DNA of 64,000 bases from Ziziphus jujuba (GCF_031755915.1 NC_083390.1:20879501-20943500), one strand, 5' to 3'; counted from the first letter of the stretch, positions 44,497 through 56,967 are shown. Notes: generated by a model not told the origin, from the letters alone. Program-made: numbers and translations.

Positions 44497-47320
44497 CAAG
44501 ATTTATTGTTGCATCAATTTCAATGCCCAACAAATCGGATGACCCATGAGCATATGATGTTACCTGATCAAAAATTTTTTTATAAGAAAGTTGATATTTT
44601 AAGTTTTTATCTGGCATAAAATCTTATTTAAAGACATGAAAATGAATATGAGTAGCAATGCCAAATAAGATAATGACATGTTATAGAATTGACAAATGAC
44701 ATGATTGTGTGCTAGTACGAAAAATCACACCTCCCTATGTCATACGACACCCTTTTTACTTAAATGGTGTCTCCTCCAAGGGGATATCTTACAACAGTTA
44801 CCGAATCCTGCTCATAAGGAAGCCATGCAGTTCAAATTTCAAACAAGTGATTTATTGACAGGAATAGTCAAATAGATATACCAATCCACATACTTTAACC
44901 TCTGTATTTAACAATCACATAATAAGTAAATTAATTCTAGATTTACGCATTAGTGGAGATTGTATAGCTACATTAAGTTGATACAGCTGGTATTATAAAA
45001 AATGAGATAGGAAATTAGAGGAATTCAATTCAATATGATGACATTACGTCAGTCATATACCAATATTAATAGATTTGCAATCAGATATGAATCAAGAAAT
45101 GACATCATGATCCAGAAGTTAAGGATACTAAATCGCCTATAGCTTTTATGCCTTTGGCAATTTATCTTTGTTATTAGTCAACAAGAAACTAACAATTCAA
45201 CCAAGGCATCAAAAGGACCACCTACTGATGATTTGTTACTTCCATATATAACATATTTTAGCTTTTGCACAGAGATGAAAGGGATAATGTGAAAGGACAA
45301 AATCTATACACATTGAATAGAACAAACAACAGATTCCACCAAAGAAAGACAGCAATTTAAACTTGAAGACATAGCAAATGTCCTAAATAGGGAGGTTCAG
45401 CTTCTGTCCAAAATTCCTTGCTTTCTACTGATAGCAAAGCTATATCACAATCAACACCTCTAGAAAAACCCGCAATTCAATAACTAAAAGGAATATAAGC
45501 TTTAAGAGTTTATTAATGTTCAAAGGAAAGAAGAAGTAAGGTACCAATTTGAAGAAACCACCTCAGAAAATCTCACCAAAATTTAAAGAGTGATATCATA
45601 ATAAGAGTCTCACAAATTGTTTTGCAAATGTGAAATGCAAATTGAAATTCAAAGAGGCCATAACATCAAGCCCTTGTTTTTCATTTTCCAATATCTACAA
45701 CCTGCTAGTACTATGAAATAACTCCAACTATCCCACTTAACCAAAAAAAAAAAAAAAAAAAAGTCCAACTATCCCACTAATGATTGTCAACAGTTTCATT
45801 CACATCTCATGATGCTCATTCTTGTTACACTTGTCCCACATATGGTTTGTGACTCTAAGTGCTCAAATGCTAAACAGTATACATTAAAGAACATAATTTT
45901 TTGTTGTTCAACTACTTCAAGAAGATAAAGGAAGCCATCTCAGACCTATGAGGGGTAGCAAAAACATACTGAGATAACACAAATAATTATGATATAGATA
46001 TACCTTGGAAACGTATTTGGTATTATCTCCCCTTCTCTTCACCTTAACCTGAAATCATACCAAGAAGGGGGAATAATTTAATGGCACTCATTTATTGGGA
46101 ACATGTCATAACACGGTTTTGCAACTTCATCTAAAGACAATCAAAAATTAAATTAAAACTAAAAGATGTGCTATCAAAACATGGTAAGATTAATACATCC
46201 TATTTGTTTGTTGAGTTGAATACTTTAATAAACAAGCAAAATTAAGCATCCAGACAAAATCAGTAAATAGTTGTTGTTATATGACAGGGAACTATGAAGT
46301 TCCTATGACATTTAGTCTTATACTTGTCACATATGTATTAGGCTGTAGATGGCACAATATATTACTTGTGTATCATGTTCAACACAATGTGCATTTGTCA
46401 ATTGTTTCCCATCCCCAATCATAAAATGCACTACAATAAGGAAAATACAGTTATCTCCATTTAAGAAAGAAGTAGAATTCCAAATTTTTTAGGGGAAAAG
46501 ATAATAGGAGAAGATTTTCAAACCTTGCCTGCCAGTACTTGTATATTGTCTTTGTTTTTGCCAAGGAAGAGAATAGTCAGGTGCAGTATGGGTGCAGTAA
46601 ACCTAAAATTATTTAAGAAACAAAGCGGTTGGATGTAATAGATTGTGCAAATATTTTTCCATTTAAAAGATAGAATTCTTGATCACTGAATTCCAAACAG
46701 AAAATATCTGTTCAATGCTCATGAATCCTACCACTAAAAAATTAAATACGAGAGTTTACTTTACCTTCACGACAACATTAAGAAAAGCTGCATCTTGAAG
46801 ATTTCCTAATTCAACCTGAAATTGAGAACAAAGCAGCTAAAACTATCAAAATAAGGTTAAAAGTAGAATTCATCGATATCCTCTTTTCTTCACTATGAAA
46901 AAAAAGGGGTAGAATATCACTTTTATTTTTGATATGATACCTTCCAATTCAAACATTGCCTTTCATTTTTCTTGTCATAATAAACCATCTTAAAACACTT
47001 GCTACTTCCTACCCCGTCTATGGCACCACAAAATAGCTTGAGCTTGACTAAATTATCTTCATATTTTGCATTAAAAAGAGCAAATTCCAAACTAATATTT
47101 CACTTCAACAATCTGATCCGACCTCAACAAATAAGAAATTGAATTCTTAACAGAAAAAAAATGCTGAACTTTTCAATACCTACAGGTTTTTCAAATCATA
47201 CTACAACTCTTTCTTGTCCTTCCTTTGCATTCCAAATTTATAACCTGCTGGTTGAGTTTTTCCCTTATCAGCACTGCCATTGTAGCTTTCTGAATACAAA
47301 TAAGACCTTTCATCATTGAT
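44497..47320 (-). pseudogene. DEG2: DEG2-like chloroplast protease, captured exons
   Basis: Eight exon-like pieces keep gene order and introns: 47320-47201 (GYKFGMQRKDKK, tentative), 46815-46765 (VELGNLQDAAFLNVVVK), 46602-46529 (VYCTHTAPDYSLPWQKQRQY; GC donor), 46430-46366 (FMIGDGKQLTNAHCVEH, catalytic His, with a 1-base insertion), 46048-46004 (VKVKRRGDNTKYVSK), 45469-45363 (RGVDCDIALLSVES, catalytic Asp; acceptor GG instead of AG), 44817-44731 (DSVTVVRYPLGGDTI then a stop) and 44563-44497 (VTSYAHGSSDLLGIEIDATI). It stops at an intron just before the exon that would hold the catalytic Ser (GNSGG); the PDZ domains are also absent. DEG2 is a DegP/HtrA serine protease of the chloroplast stroma side. 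Intron retention excludes an mRNA-derived copy. Non-functional. Confidence 0.88.
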
Positions 47321-47389
47321 TAATGGCTGGCTCGAAACAAAAAGGGAGCCAAAAAAAAATAATAATAAAACATAAAAATGAAGAGAGGA

Positions 47390-47992
47390 AAAGACAAAAG
47401 AAAGGAAGAAAAGAAAAAAAAAAGATGTAACATGTCTTGATGAAGGAGAAGAGAAGAAGTGAGGAAAAGACAAAAGAAAGGAATTTAAAAAAAAAAAAAA
47501 AAAACTTGGTTTTGAAAGAGGAAAAAAATTGCAGAGAGGTGGTGGAAAAGAAAGAAAAAAAAAATATGAAAGGAAGTGAGCAAAAGATGAAAGAAAGGAA
47601 GAAAAAAAACAAAGAAAAGCTGGGTTTTGACACGAGAAAAAAAATTGCAGAGATGTGGTAGAAAAGAAAGGAAAAAAAATAAAAATTGAAAGGAAGTGAG
47701 CAAAAGATGAAAGAAAAGAAGAAAAAATAAAAAATAAAAAAAAAAGCTGGATTTTGACAAGGGAAAAAAATTGCAGAAATGTGGTGGAAAAGAAATGAAA
47801 AAAATAAAAAATGAAAAGAAGTGAGCAAAAGATGAAAGAAAGGAAGAAAAAATAAAAATAGAAAAGCTGGGTTTTGAATGGGAAAAAAAAAAAAGAAAGT
47901 GAGCAAAAGAAAAAAGAAAGGAAGAAAAAACAAACAAAAAACCAAAAAAAAAATAAAACGTCTTGATGAAGGAGAAGATAAGAGCCAGTTTG
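47390..47992. repeat. Polypurine minisatellite, units of about 115-125 bp
   Basis: The landmark 'aagctgg.ttttga' recurs near 47502, 47617, 47743 and 47862, each followed by 'gaaaaaaattgcaga.atgtggt' and 'gaaaggaagtgagcaaaagatgaaagaaaggaag'. A shared phrase 'gtcttgatgaaggagaaga' lies at both edges (about 47433 and 47960). The strand is almost purely A/G. Minus-strand frames up to 336 codons through it are Phe/Ser/Leu low complexity and not genes. Confidence 0.88.
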
Positions 47993-48094
47993 CAAAAGTA
48001 TATTTTGCAGGAGTTTTTGAAAGACTGAAAAAGTTTTCAAGAAACAAAAAAAAAAAAAATACAAAAAATATAAAAAAAAAATAAATTTAATTTT

Positions 48095-48217
48095 GATATA
48101 AAGATATTTTAGAATTATTAAAAAATAAAAGGATAAAATAAAAAATATGAATAAGAAAGGGATATATTTCATTAAGACTCTGTCTACATGTCCACATTGA
48201 CAAAGGGCCAAATTCCC
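48095..48217. repeat. Possible MULE terminal sequence (copy 2 side)
   Basis: It aligns by eye with 12625-12745, both ending 'gggccaaattccc'. It closes the block that starts with transposase copy 2 and the captured exons. The opposite terminus near 41.98 kb was not found, so the element may be truncated there. Confidence 0.45.
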
Positions 48218-49539
48218 CTATTTTTTATAACAAAATAAATTTGAAGTTGATCCAATGATATCTTTCTTATGCGACCGTAGATTCAAAACATATCCCATTC
48301 AATTTAGATTAGAAACTTATTGTGACTAGATTAAAATAACAAAATAGATCTTTCTGTATATATTTATTGATTTGAATTACAAAATACTATAATAAATTTT
48401 CATTTATTTTTACTTTAATATTTTAATAGATTAATCAGGGCCGTAATTGAGCACAACTTCTCGCCTAAAGCCCAATCTAAAATCCTTTGGTCTCGGTTGC
48501 AGGAATGGAAGCTCAATAAGCTAAGCTTCAGACGAAAAGCCCAATTACAATATCCCAGAAGTTTCAGAATTTGGCACCCTGGCCCGAATTTATGTCCCCA
48601 AAATAACCATATCTGTTGAATAATTAAACCTTTTGTTTTTTTCACACTTTTTTGCTAAAATAAGATTTCATTAAAAACACAATCACAAGAACACAAGCAT
48701 ACTCTCCTGACTCCTCATAATATACCCAAAGGAAGAGAATATGATGGAAAATTCCATTAAAAAAAAAAAAAAAAGACCACTAGACAACAATGGGGGCAAT
48801 AAAGTGACTGGATCTGCGAGGAAACTTAGCATAAGAGAATTTATCACCTGCGAAAGCTCAGAAACATTTTGTGGGATTTAAAAGGAAATTTCTACGAGAA
48901 AATTGGTCTTATGATAAGACCAGAAACAATAATTTATAAAATATGTAAGATGGCCCATAACTGTATCATTTTTAATGATAAAATGAATAATATCTTAAAG
49001 TTTGAAGTCTTATATATTTTATAATTTAATATTATCCATTTATGAATCATATTATATATTTTATGAACTATTATTATCAATTTTCTCATAAAACAGATTT
49101 TATTATAGACATTTTTATTTTAGATGTTTTGCAATATAAAATTTTAAATTTTAGTGGATAAAATTTAAAATGGTTAAGCTCACTTCAATACAGTTCAACA
49201 TTCGAAACGATGCGATGCTCTAAATTTGAACATTCAATTGACGTATACTCTTTTTTTTATCTATATACATACGCCTTGATCCTAAATAAACTTACTTTCT
49301 AATTAGGCCGAGTGGTCTTTGGACAGGATATTTCCCTTTACATAAGCATTGGCTAGGGGAAAAAACTAATGGACCGGATATTTTCCATTAAGTGGGCCAT
49401 ATTTTTACTGGACCGAAAAAGCTTACAATAGATCACTGTGAGTTTAGAATTACCGCCTCCTTCAAACTCGAAGCACCAAATAGACTTTGAGCATTTGGTT
49501 GAGATTGTGAGAATCACTCATAAACTAGTATTTTTTTTT
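48218..49539. other. AT-rich spacer, no gene recognised
   Basis: Poly-A at about 48759-48774. The 76-codon minus frame at 48645-48415 has no domain. Nothing else supported. Confidence 0.5.
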
Positions 49540-49910
49540 TTTTAATTTTTTGGGGTAAACAAAACTATTATGTTTCTTGCATTCTAAAGCTTACAACATT
49601 ACTAAGAGCATTTAAAAAGCAAACTACCATTTTCATTCAAAAAAGGCTAGCGGGGAAATCAAATTACCTAGCCATATTTTGCAATATATATGCATCCAAG
49701 TGAATTTTAATGCTTCCAACTAGAAGCAAACCAAATTACAGGAAATCACACTGTAAAAGATATATATATATATATATATATAGATATATATATAGATAAA
49801 AGCAATTTTGTCTTTCTTCTATAAAAAATAAAAACACAAATTGCTGAAAGTGGAAAAAATAATAAAGTTCCTTAGCGTACATATATTAGAAACTATTTAT
49901 ATGTTCTAAA
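49540..49910. repeat. Dispersed repeat, copy a (pairs with 60440-60800)
   Basis: Shares 'ggtaaacaaaact..tatgtttcttgcattctaaag', 'catttaaaaagcaaactacca', 'gtgaattttaat', 'aatcacactgta' and 'agttccttagcgtacatatatta' in the same order and orientation. AT run at 49760-49797. Non-coding. Confidence 0.75.
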
Positions 49911-50369
49911 ACGGGTACCACCATAGACTTCATGCCTTTGATGAATTATTTGCAAACCAAAGTTTGTTCATAAAGATTAGGTGATTGAAAAAGAGTTTTT
50001 TTTTTCCCTTATTTATTTATTTATTTATTTATTTTTGCTAAATCAATTGAAAAAGAGCTTGCTGATACTAAGATATGCAAATTAGACAGAAAATTTTTCC
50101 ACCAAATCGACCTATCCTCCGTGCAAAAGTTTAATTGATTATTGGAATTTTTTTCGTAAAACTTAATTACGACAAATTATAATTTTGTTAAGATAATTAT
50201 TAATTAGCTTGGGTTTTAAAAGCTAGAATTTTCTTAGGGCCCTTAAAGATGTTTTGGGAATTTGGGCCTTGCTTAAGGGACAACGCGTTAGGCCATTCTG
50301 TTTGAGCCGAGGCTTCATTGAATCCAACAAATCCATCATCAAACAAGCACGGCTCAGCTATCGAGCTCG

Positions 50370-50775
50370 TCCTTGTATCTCAGTTGAATGGAACTATAAT
50401 AATGAATTATTTTGAGATGCTATAATTTATTATTAATTAATACTCCTGATAAATAGATTAAATTATTTTAAACGTATAAATCCAACATAAAGTATCAAAA
50501 TAGAATTTGAAAAAAAAAATTAAAAAAAGAAAAACAAAAAGAAACAATTGGTATAAAACAAATAATATGTTTTCCTAAAATGATATCCGGTATATTTTGA
50601 TTGTATTATATATGCATCCTTTTACTGCTACTAATAAGAATTTTATTAAGGTACATTCAATACAAAGTATATTGCTCAGCTTATTCAGAATCTCAACAGT
50701 GTCATTTCTATCAAGGATTTGGGAGAACTTCATTATTTTCTTTTGGGTGTTGAAGTAGTTCGAACAGCATCTTCA
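50370..50775. repeat. Dispersed repeat, matches 15340-15710
   Basis: Collinear with the end of the copia-type LTR at 14961-15457 and the sequence after it, up to 'gtagttcgaacagcat'. The remainder of the equivalent sequence continues only at 56465. No coding sequence. Confidence 0.72.
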
Positions 50776-51193
50776 AGGATCCTAATTAAGTCAGTCGAAA
50801 TATATATCAGATTTACTTAAAAATCTATAACCATTTATATGGTAACTTTACCATGTCATCAGGGGAAAAGTAGTCTGTCAACCTCTCTCTCTCTCTCTCT
50901 CTCTTATTCATAGGAGCCTATCAATTAAATATGTCAAAATGTATTAACCCAACAATCCATCTTTATTGATTAAAAAAAAAAAGAAGAAGAAAGAAATCTA
51001 TCTCTTATTACAAAATGGAATTCAAAGAATTGATTGTTGTAAACTCATATTATTAGATGTGTAAATGTCAAATTAAAACTATATAAAAATTGCATATGGG
51101 ATTAATGTGTCATCAAACCATTTTTTCTTTATTCAATTCATTAACATGCAAATACAACTTAAAGCGAAACAGGATAACAAAAAAAAAATACAA

Positions 51194-51238
<45 letters not shown>

Positions 51239-51290
51239 GAGAATCACGTTAACTTTTATCCACCATGCGTTTACTTAATTTTGCGGAAAA
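50776..51290. other. 3' flank of the SABATH gene
   Basis: CT run at 50884-50905 and a GA run at 51199-51235. It may include the 3' UTR of the minus-strand methyltransferase. No gene. Confidence 0.55.
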
Positions 51291-52780
51291 TTAATTAATC
51301 AATGGCTTCCTCTTGAGAAGGATAAAGACGAAGGCCATTTTTTGGGTATCAGGACGTAAATGAAGAAGAGAAGTTAACACTTTCTTGGAATAACGATCAA
51401 AAATCTCATCCACAACTTCATCACTTCCAAAATGCCGTTTAAAAAAACCTTCAAGTCCAGCTCTCAAGATAAAAGCTCTCTTTTCAAGTGGAACTGCATT
51501 CGAAGTAGGACGATCCAATTTTGCCATGCTCTCTATGCTAAATTCACCATTTCTTTCAATTATCTCTTTCAATTCTTTTGGACATGAGAAGTAAAATCCC
51601 AGATTGAAAGAGTCCACTTGTTCTTCATTGATTATTCCCTACCAAATATATATATATACATATATATTCAAAATAACAAATTGAAATTAGAATTATGGAC
51701 TGACAACTTTTAAGACAAAACAATTCATCTCCATTTTTGGGTTGCCACTTTAACTTTTCTCACTTATCAGAATATATTAAAATAATATTTAATTCAAGCC
51801 TTCCAAATTCCTAGTACAAACATAGAGTTAAATTTCAAAAAAAAAAAAAAAAAAAGAGAAGTAATATTATATAATTAGAAAGCAACAAAAAAATTGATGA
51901 AAAAGCAGTTTATTATTTAGATTACCCTGGTTTGGGTAATTAAAATGATACTGATAATTAATAATTATCAAACCCTTCGCTTCGCTTCGCTTAATCAAAT
52001 TATTATGTTAGAAAATATTTGTTACCTCTTTAGCCATGTCCATCATGCAATCTCCGAAAATAACGAAATCCAAGCAAGTGACTGTCTCGGAGCTGAGATG
52101 GATCTCGGGAACCGAAGGAACAAGAAGAGCCATTAAACCTCCAACAGCAACATCATGAGCTCTAGCACGGAGAAAACTCTGCAAATCCTTAGCATATTGA
52201 GCAGAGTAAGCCTCCACAACTTCCTTTTGCGCATTTGTGTAATGGATTTTCCCTTTGTTCCAAGCCGGCGAAGAACTATCCGTGATCTCTTTCGGGATCT
52301 CGGAAAGCCAGTTGAGAGAGTTAGAGGAATGAACAACATGAAGAGATTGCTTAGGAAGTATAGGGTTGAAGAAAGATGCAGGAAGAGCAGCCGCAAAGTA
52401 GTCTCTATTTGGTGGTAGGAACTTGAAAAGGGCATTGAAGTTGTTGGATTCGAGATCGTTGAAAAACACTTCGAATTCGGGGACTTGGTTTTCGAGTCCT
52501 TCGGATTGGTATTTGGATTTAATAGCGTCCATGACGTTGTTCATTGCATGGACCGTGGTTGATCCATAGAAACATCCGACGTCTACTATTCGAATTGATT
52601 TTGCAGAAGAAGGAAGGCTCTTGATGTCAAAATGCTTTGCAATTTCTTCCTTCACTATATTTTGGCCAGCTTTTAACACTCTCAACTGCAACATAATTCA
52701 ATTTTTTCCGTTAACATGATGACTGAATGGATCTAAATATTAGCATTAAGAATAAATAATATATTAATAATTTTCATGCT

Positions 52781-52821
<41 letters not shown>

Positions 52822-53034
52822 CCTTCTTCTGAGTGATGGAATCCAAGATATGATTGCCATATTGTGGAATGCTATGTAGTCTAACATATTATGAAGATGA
52901 AACCTTTAGCTTAAAAAAAATATAATAGTTGAGAGAGAGGGGGATTTGCTAGTACTTACCATATTGGCGTCACTTTGAGAATGTACTTCTCCATTTTCTG
53001 CAAGGGATTTATTGGAGGAGCTTTGTGCTTCCAT
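51291..53034 (-). CDS. SABATH-family carboxyl methyltransferase (3 exons, 360 aa)
   Basis: Exons 53034-52960 (25 codons, donor GTAAGT), 52685-52026 (220 codons) and 51638-51291 (115 codons plus stop), all phase 0 with GT-AG introns. SABATH enzymes use S-adenosylmethionine to methylate small acids such as salicylate, jasmonate, farnesoate or gibberellins in the cytosol. Family signs: IRIVDVGCFYGSTT (the SAM-binding motif I, normally GCSSGPNT), FEVFFNDLESNNFN, PASFF, SLHVVHSSNSLNWLS, and the end DTQKMAFVFILLKR. Length is normal. Odd: the usual N-terminal 'GG.G..SY..NS..Q' block before exon 2 is absent, replaced by a Ser/Asn-rich start MEAQSSSNKSLAENGE, and motif I is altered. It may have a changed substrate or cofactor fit, or a small exon may be lost. 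Closest in style to the farnesoic-acid-type/At5g38020 branch (from memory). Confidence 0.87.
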
Positions 53035-53137
53035 TTTCCTTATTTTGTCTCTCTATATTTCTCTGAATCAATATGAGCTTCTATTGAGCAAATTGATTTT
53101 AGTACGGATATGTCACTTCTTGGGATCGAACCCATTT

Positions 53138-53146
53138 CTATATATA
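53138..53146 (-). promoter_or_regulatory. TATA-box-like element of the SABATH gene
   Basis: On the minus strand 'gtgtatatatagaa' lies about 105 bases before the ATG, at a fitting distance for a core promoter. Confidence 0.45.
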
Positions 53147-56100
53147 CACAATATGCGGCCCGCCCAATAACAAAGCGTTGAAGATAAATTTCCATTAAAA
53201 TATGCAATTTACAGTCCGTGGACTGAAATTATTTTATTATTTATCTTCCACTTCATTTAATTCATAATTAATTTCCGGTTATCGAACAAAACCATATATA
53301 TACTCACCTTCAGCCTTGCTATATGCTTTGTAGTATTAAAATTGAAAAGTTGTAGAGAATAATATTGAAACAAATAGTGTCTCACCAAACAAGTAATGTT
53401 ATACATACAAATCGAGGATTCAGGATCCCATATAATTTGCTTAAAGAAAAAATATCTTAGCCATCGAAAACAGCAACAAAGGAACAAATAATAAGGACAA
53501 TATTTATATAGAAGTGACCAGAAATTTGCATATCCTATATATCTCTCTCCCAGACTTGGCCTAATCTTTTCAACACAATTATAAAGACATTAATGCAAAG
53601 GTGAACCCAGTCGTTTTGGGCTTAATTTCCTCATGCATCATTTCGGGGCTGTGTGAACTCGAAAATATACAAATTCAAGACTGCCATTTAAACACAGAAT
53701 AATTAAGAGTACAAATAATTTTTCATCACCAAAGAAATTTTATTCTAGGTAATTTTTCTCTGTATAGGAGGGGGAAATTTGTGGGTCATTTTTTTTTTTT
53801 TTTCCTGCTTCTCTTTTTCTCTTTTGATCAACATTACAATAAGAAATAAAAGATTTCAGCCTTGTACGTAAATATGCTTAATTAATTTATCCTTTTTTTT
53901 TTTTTTTTGGCTGAAAAGTGCATTAATTAGTTCTTTTAAGCGATTGCGCGTGCATTCAAGTACACCCTTGTAGATGAGAACGTATTATTGACTTTATTTA
54001 TTTATTTTAAAGGATTTGTTATTATATTGAAAGAGTAGTTTTGATATTTTTGCTATAATGCTGTAATCAAAATAGATACCTGGACAACGACGGAGCATTA
54101 TTGCTATAGTGACGTGAACAACAACGGAGCATTATTTCCTGAAGCCGAAGCCTTTGCCTTCAATTTCAATTTTCAATAAGATATTGATCACGTGATTTTG
54201 TGATAGATGACGTGTTTTCCTTATATGATGTGTATCTTGCTCTATCCCATTTATATTTAAGTACAAGAAAAAAAGATTAGCTAGTGTTTCTTATTTTGCA
54301 AGAAACTTAGCCACGTTGAGATTGAGTAAAAGCATATAATATAATATAATGTTTTCTTTTTCTTCTTTTTGTTTCTGGTGGAAATAATGTAATATAATGT
54401 TGATTTAGAAGAGACAATCAAAATATCTGGTGTATACATATATATATATATATATATTTGATTAAGCGGTTGAGTGCAGACCAAAAGTCAGGCTTCTGAA
54501 TTTGGGTATATAGGATAAATTTGAAATAATCAGGCTAATCATGGACATGTGATTCTATGTCTTTTTAACTTATAAGTTTTTACAAATTTATTTTAATAAT
54601 TTAAAAATATAATTTTATTTTTATAATATTATTCAATTATTTGATTAAGCGGTTGAGTGCTGACCCAAAATCAGGCTTCTGACTTTGGGTATACAGCTAT
54701 CAGGTTGATCATGAATAGTGTGATTCACGTCTTTTTAACTTATAAGTTTTTACAAATTAATTTTAATAATTTAAAAATATAATTATATTTTTATAATATT
54801 ATTCAATTATAAAACATTGACTTTTAACTTTCTTTTAATCTTCTAGATCTGCAATGATATATCATAATCAAAAGTAACGGAGTGTTTTTTTTTTTTTGGG
54901 GGTAAAAAAAAAAAAAGTAGAGGAGGTCAGTGATGAAACTTCAAACTATTATAAAAAAAATATATAATTAGGATAAACTGTCAAAATCGAATTTGCTGTT
55001 GATTAAACGTTAGCTGCTGAAAAATTAAAAAAAAAAATAATTAAAAAAAAATCTGGACTCTAAGATTTGGGGAAATGTATATAAAGTTAGGTCTAACAAC
55101 ATTTCAACAGTGTCGGATTCTTTTACTTTTTATCTTGAAATTTCATATAATCAGGTTTTTTTTTTTTTTCTCCTTATTATTTGATTTTAAAATTTCTTGT
55201 AATCAGCAAACTCGTACAATATTTTTTTTTTTGGGGAAAAAAATAACTACTGCAACAAAATCTACACAAAATGAGTGGTCTTTTTGGGTTGAGTGGTCAG
55301 ATTGTGTTTTTGAACATGTCTCACTCATTAATAAAGTACCTCAACCAGAATCTGGGAGTTAATATCGTAGCCCTAAAAGGCAGCCATTGAAATAAACTCC
55401 AATATATATATAGCTGTATATAGCAAAATCAAAATTTTTTTTTTTCTTAAAACCATTAATTTTAATACGAATCCACGCATACAAATTGTACCATAGCTTT
55501 TTTCTACATCCATATTCTTTGGAAGCACATTTGTCTTTGCACTAGAAAGCACATGCCTGTACTCCGACACAAGTATTCCCCCTCAGTCAATTGCCCATAG
55601 CGTGCAAATAGGATGGTACGTACAGAAAGTACTGACTTTTATTTACCAGTTGAAAGTTGACTTTTTCAACCAGTTGAAAGTATTTTTCATACAATTTCTC
55701 AAACTTCTGATCTGATGAAATTAAATATTCTTAGCTTTTTTAAATTTTTTTTTTAAAAAATTTAAAAAATCATTTTTCCTTTTTTAAACTATTGAACACC
55801 TATAAAATTGATTTTTGACTAATAATTTCAATAATGCTTTTGGAAATGATTTCTAAAACTCTGAAAGAATGACCAAAAAAAAAAAAGAAAAAAAAAAGGT
55901 GCTAATTTTGTTTTGAAAAATCACATATTTGATTTTTTGAAAAAAACACAAATTAGATGACATAAATAACTTTTTAAAGAATAAATTATTTCTACAAAAT
56001 TCAATGGGCTTTATTATTATTATTATTTGAAAAATAATCCCACATGGACTACAGAGTGAAAAATTTTATATCCTTTGTTAACTTTAAAATGCCAAGTAGA

Positions 56101-56464
56101 TTCTTAAAAAATGCTTGGTATAACCAAAACAGTTTCAACCTAACAAATGAATTTAACAAGAAAGGGAGAAGAATTTTAGCAAAGTAAGAAATTTTCAACT
56201 TCTGCTCATTTCCTATTAACCATATTGAGCTTATCATTATTTCCCACATACACAAAATCCAGGTTGTGTACAACCTGTCAAATTTATTAAACGTAAGACT
56301 GTTTTTGAAATCTACAATGTGATTATCAAGAATACGGGGACTCCACGTCCAATAATCCCCTCTTTTTCTCTTCGTGAGAACCTTATCTATATTTTATTTG
56401 TAATCTCAGAGAACCATATTCAGCAAATAAAAAACGACGAACATGGAGAAGGGGTGGGAGGAAC
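53147..56464. other. AT-rich spacer, no gene
   Basis: Poly-T tracts (53790-53804, 53891-53908, 54886-54897, 55157-55169), AT run 54438-54457, and short repeats ('acaacgacggagcattatt' twice, 54085-54135). The tandem repeat at 54461-54816 is listed separately. Frames here are short and of low complexity. Confidence 0.55.
54461..54816. repeat. Two-copy tandem repeat, period 183
   Basis: 'attaagcggttgagtgc' at 54461 and 54644, followed by the same order of 'caggcttctga.tttgggtata', 'cttataagtttttacaaatt' and 'ttataatattattcaattat'. Non-coding. Confidence 0.85.
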
Positions 56465-56962
56465 CATTATTATTCAATTCAAAGTGAAATTATGGGTAAT
56501 AATATATTTTATGTTGTTCTGATATAATTTATTATTCAGAAATTATGTGAACAACTTGGCTTTTAGATCATCTCCAAGACATTACTATTTCTAAAATTTA
56601 TATCCAATAGAAAATGCTAAAAAATAGCGACTACAAACTACAAAATTTTGCTATGTTGAACCCGTATTTTACCTAATCAAAATTATAATATTTATCCTAG
56701 TAAGAGGTATTTAGGCATATATACTTTATTGTTGTAGGATCCAATATCAAATTTCTACCAAATTTTACATTGCCAAAATCTAGCATGTATTAGAATTTTT
56801 CATTTGATTTTGCTTTTAAAATGGTGATGGATTTGGATGATTATCGTTGGTGAATCCAAATAGGAGCAAAATAAAAGTTTCAAGTTTGAAGCCTTCCTCT
56901 TTAGTATAGAAAAAAAAAAGTAAATAAATAAATAGATTAGTAATAAAGTAATATATACCACA
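56465..56962. repeat. Dispersed repeat, matches 15715-16690
   Basis: Starts 'attcaattcaaagtgaaattatgggtaata' and continues through 'aaatggtgatggatttggatga' and 'gaagcct' to 'taaataaataa'. It is the second half of the sequence whose first half is at 50370-50775. The LTR at 56968 is inserted just after it. Confidence 0.75.
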
Positions 56963-56967
56963 TATAC

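Noticed and set aside
47201..48211. 336-codon minus-strand frame (and overlapping frames of 244 and 150 codons)
   Set aside because: Phe/Ser/Leu-rich read-through of the A/G minisatellite. All three frames stay open because the sequence lacks the bases for stops. Only the first ~40 codons at 47320-47201 look like part of the DEG2 fragment.
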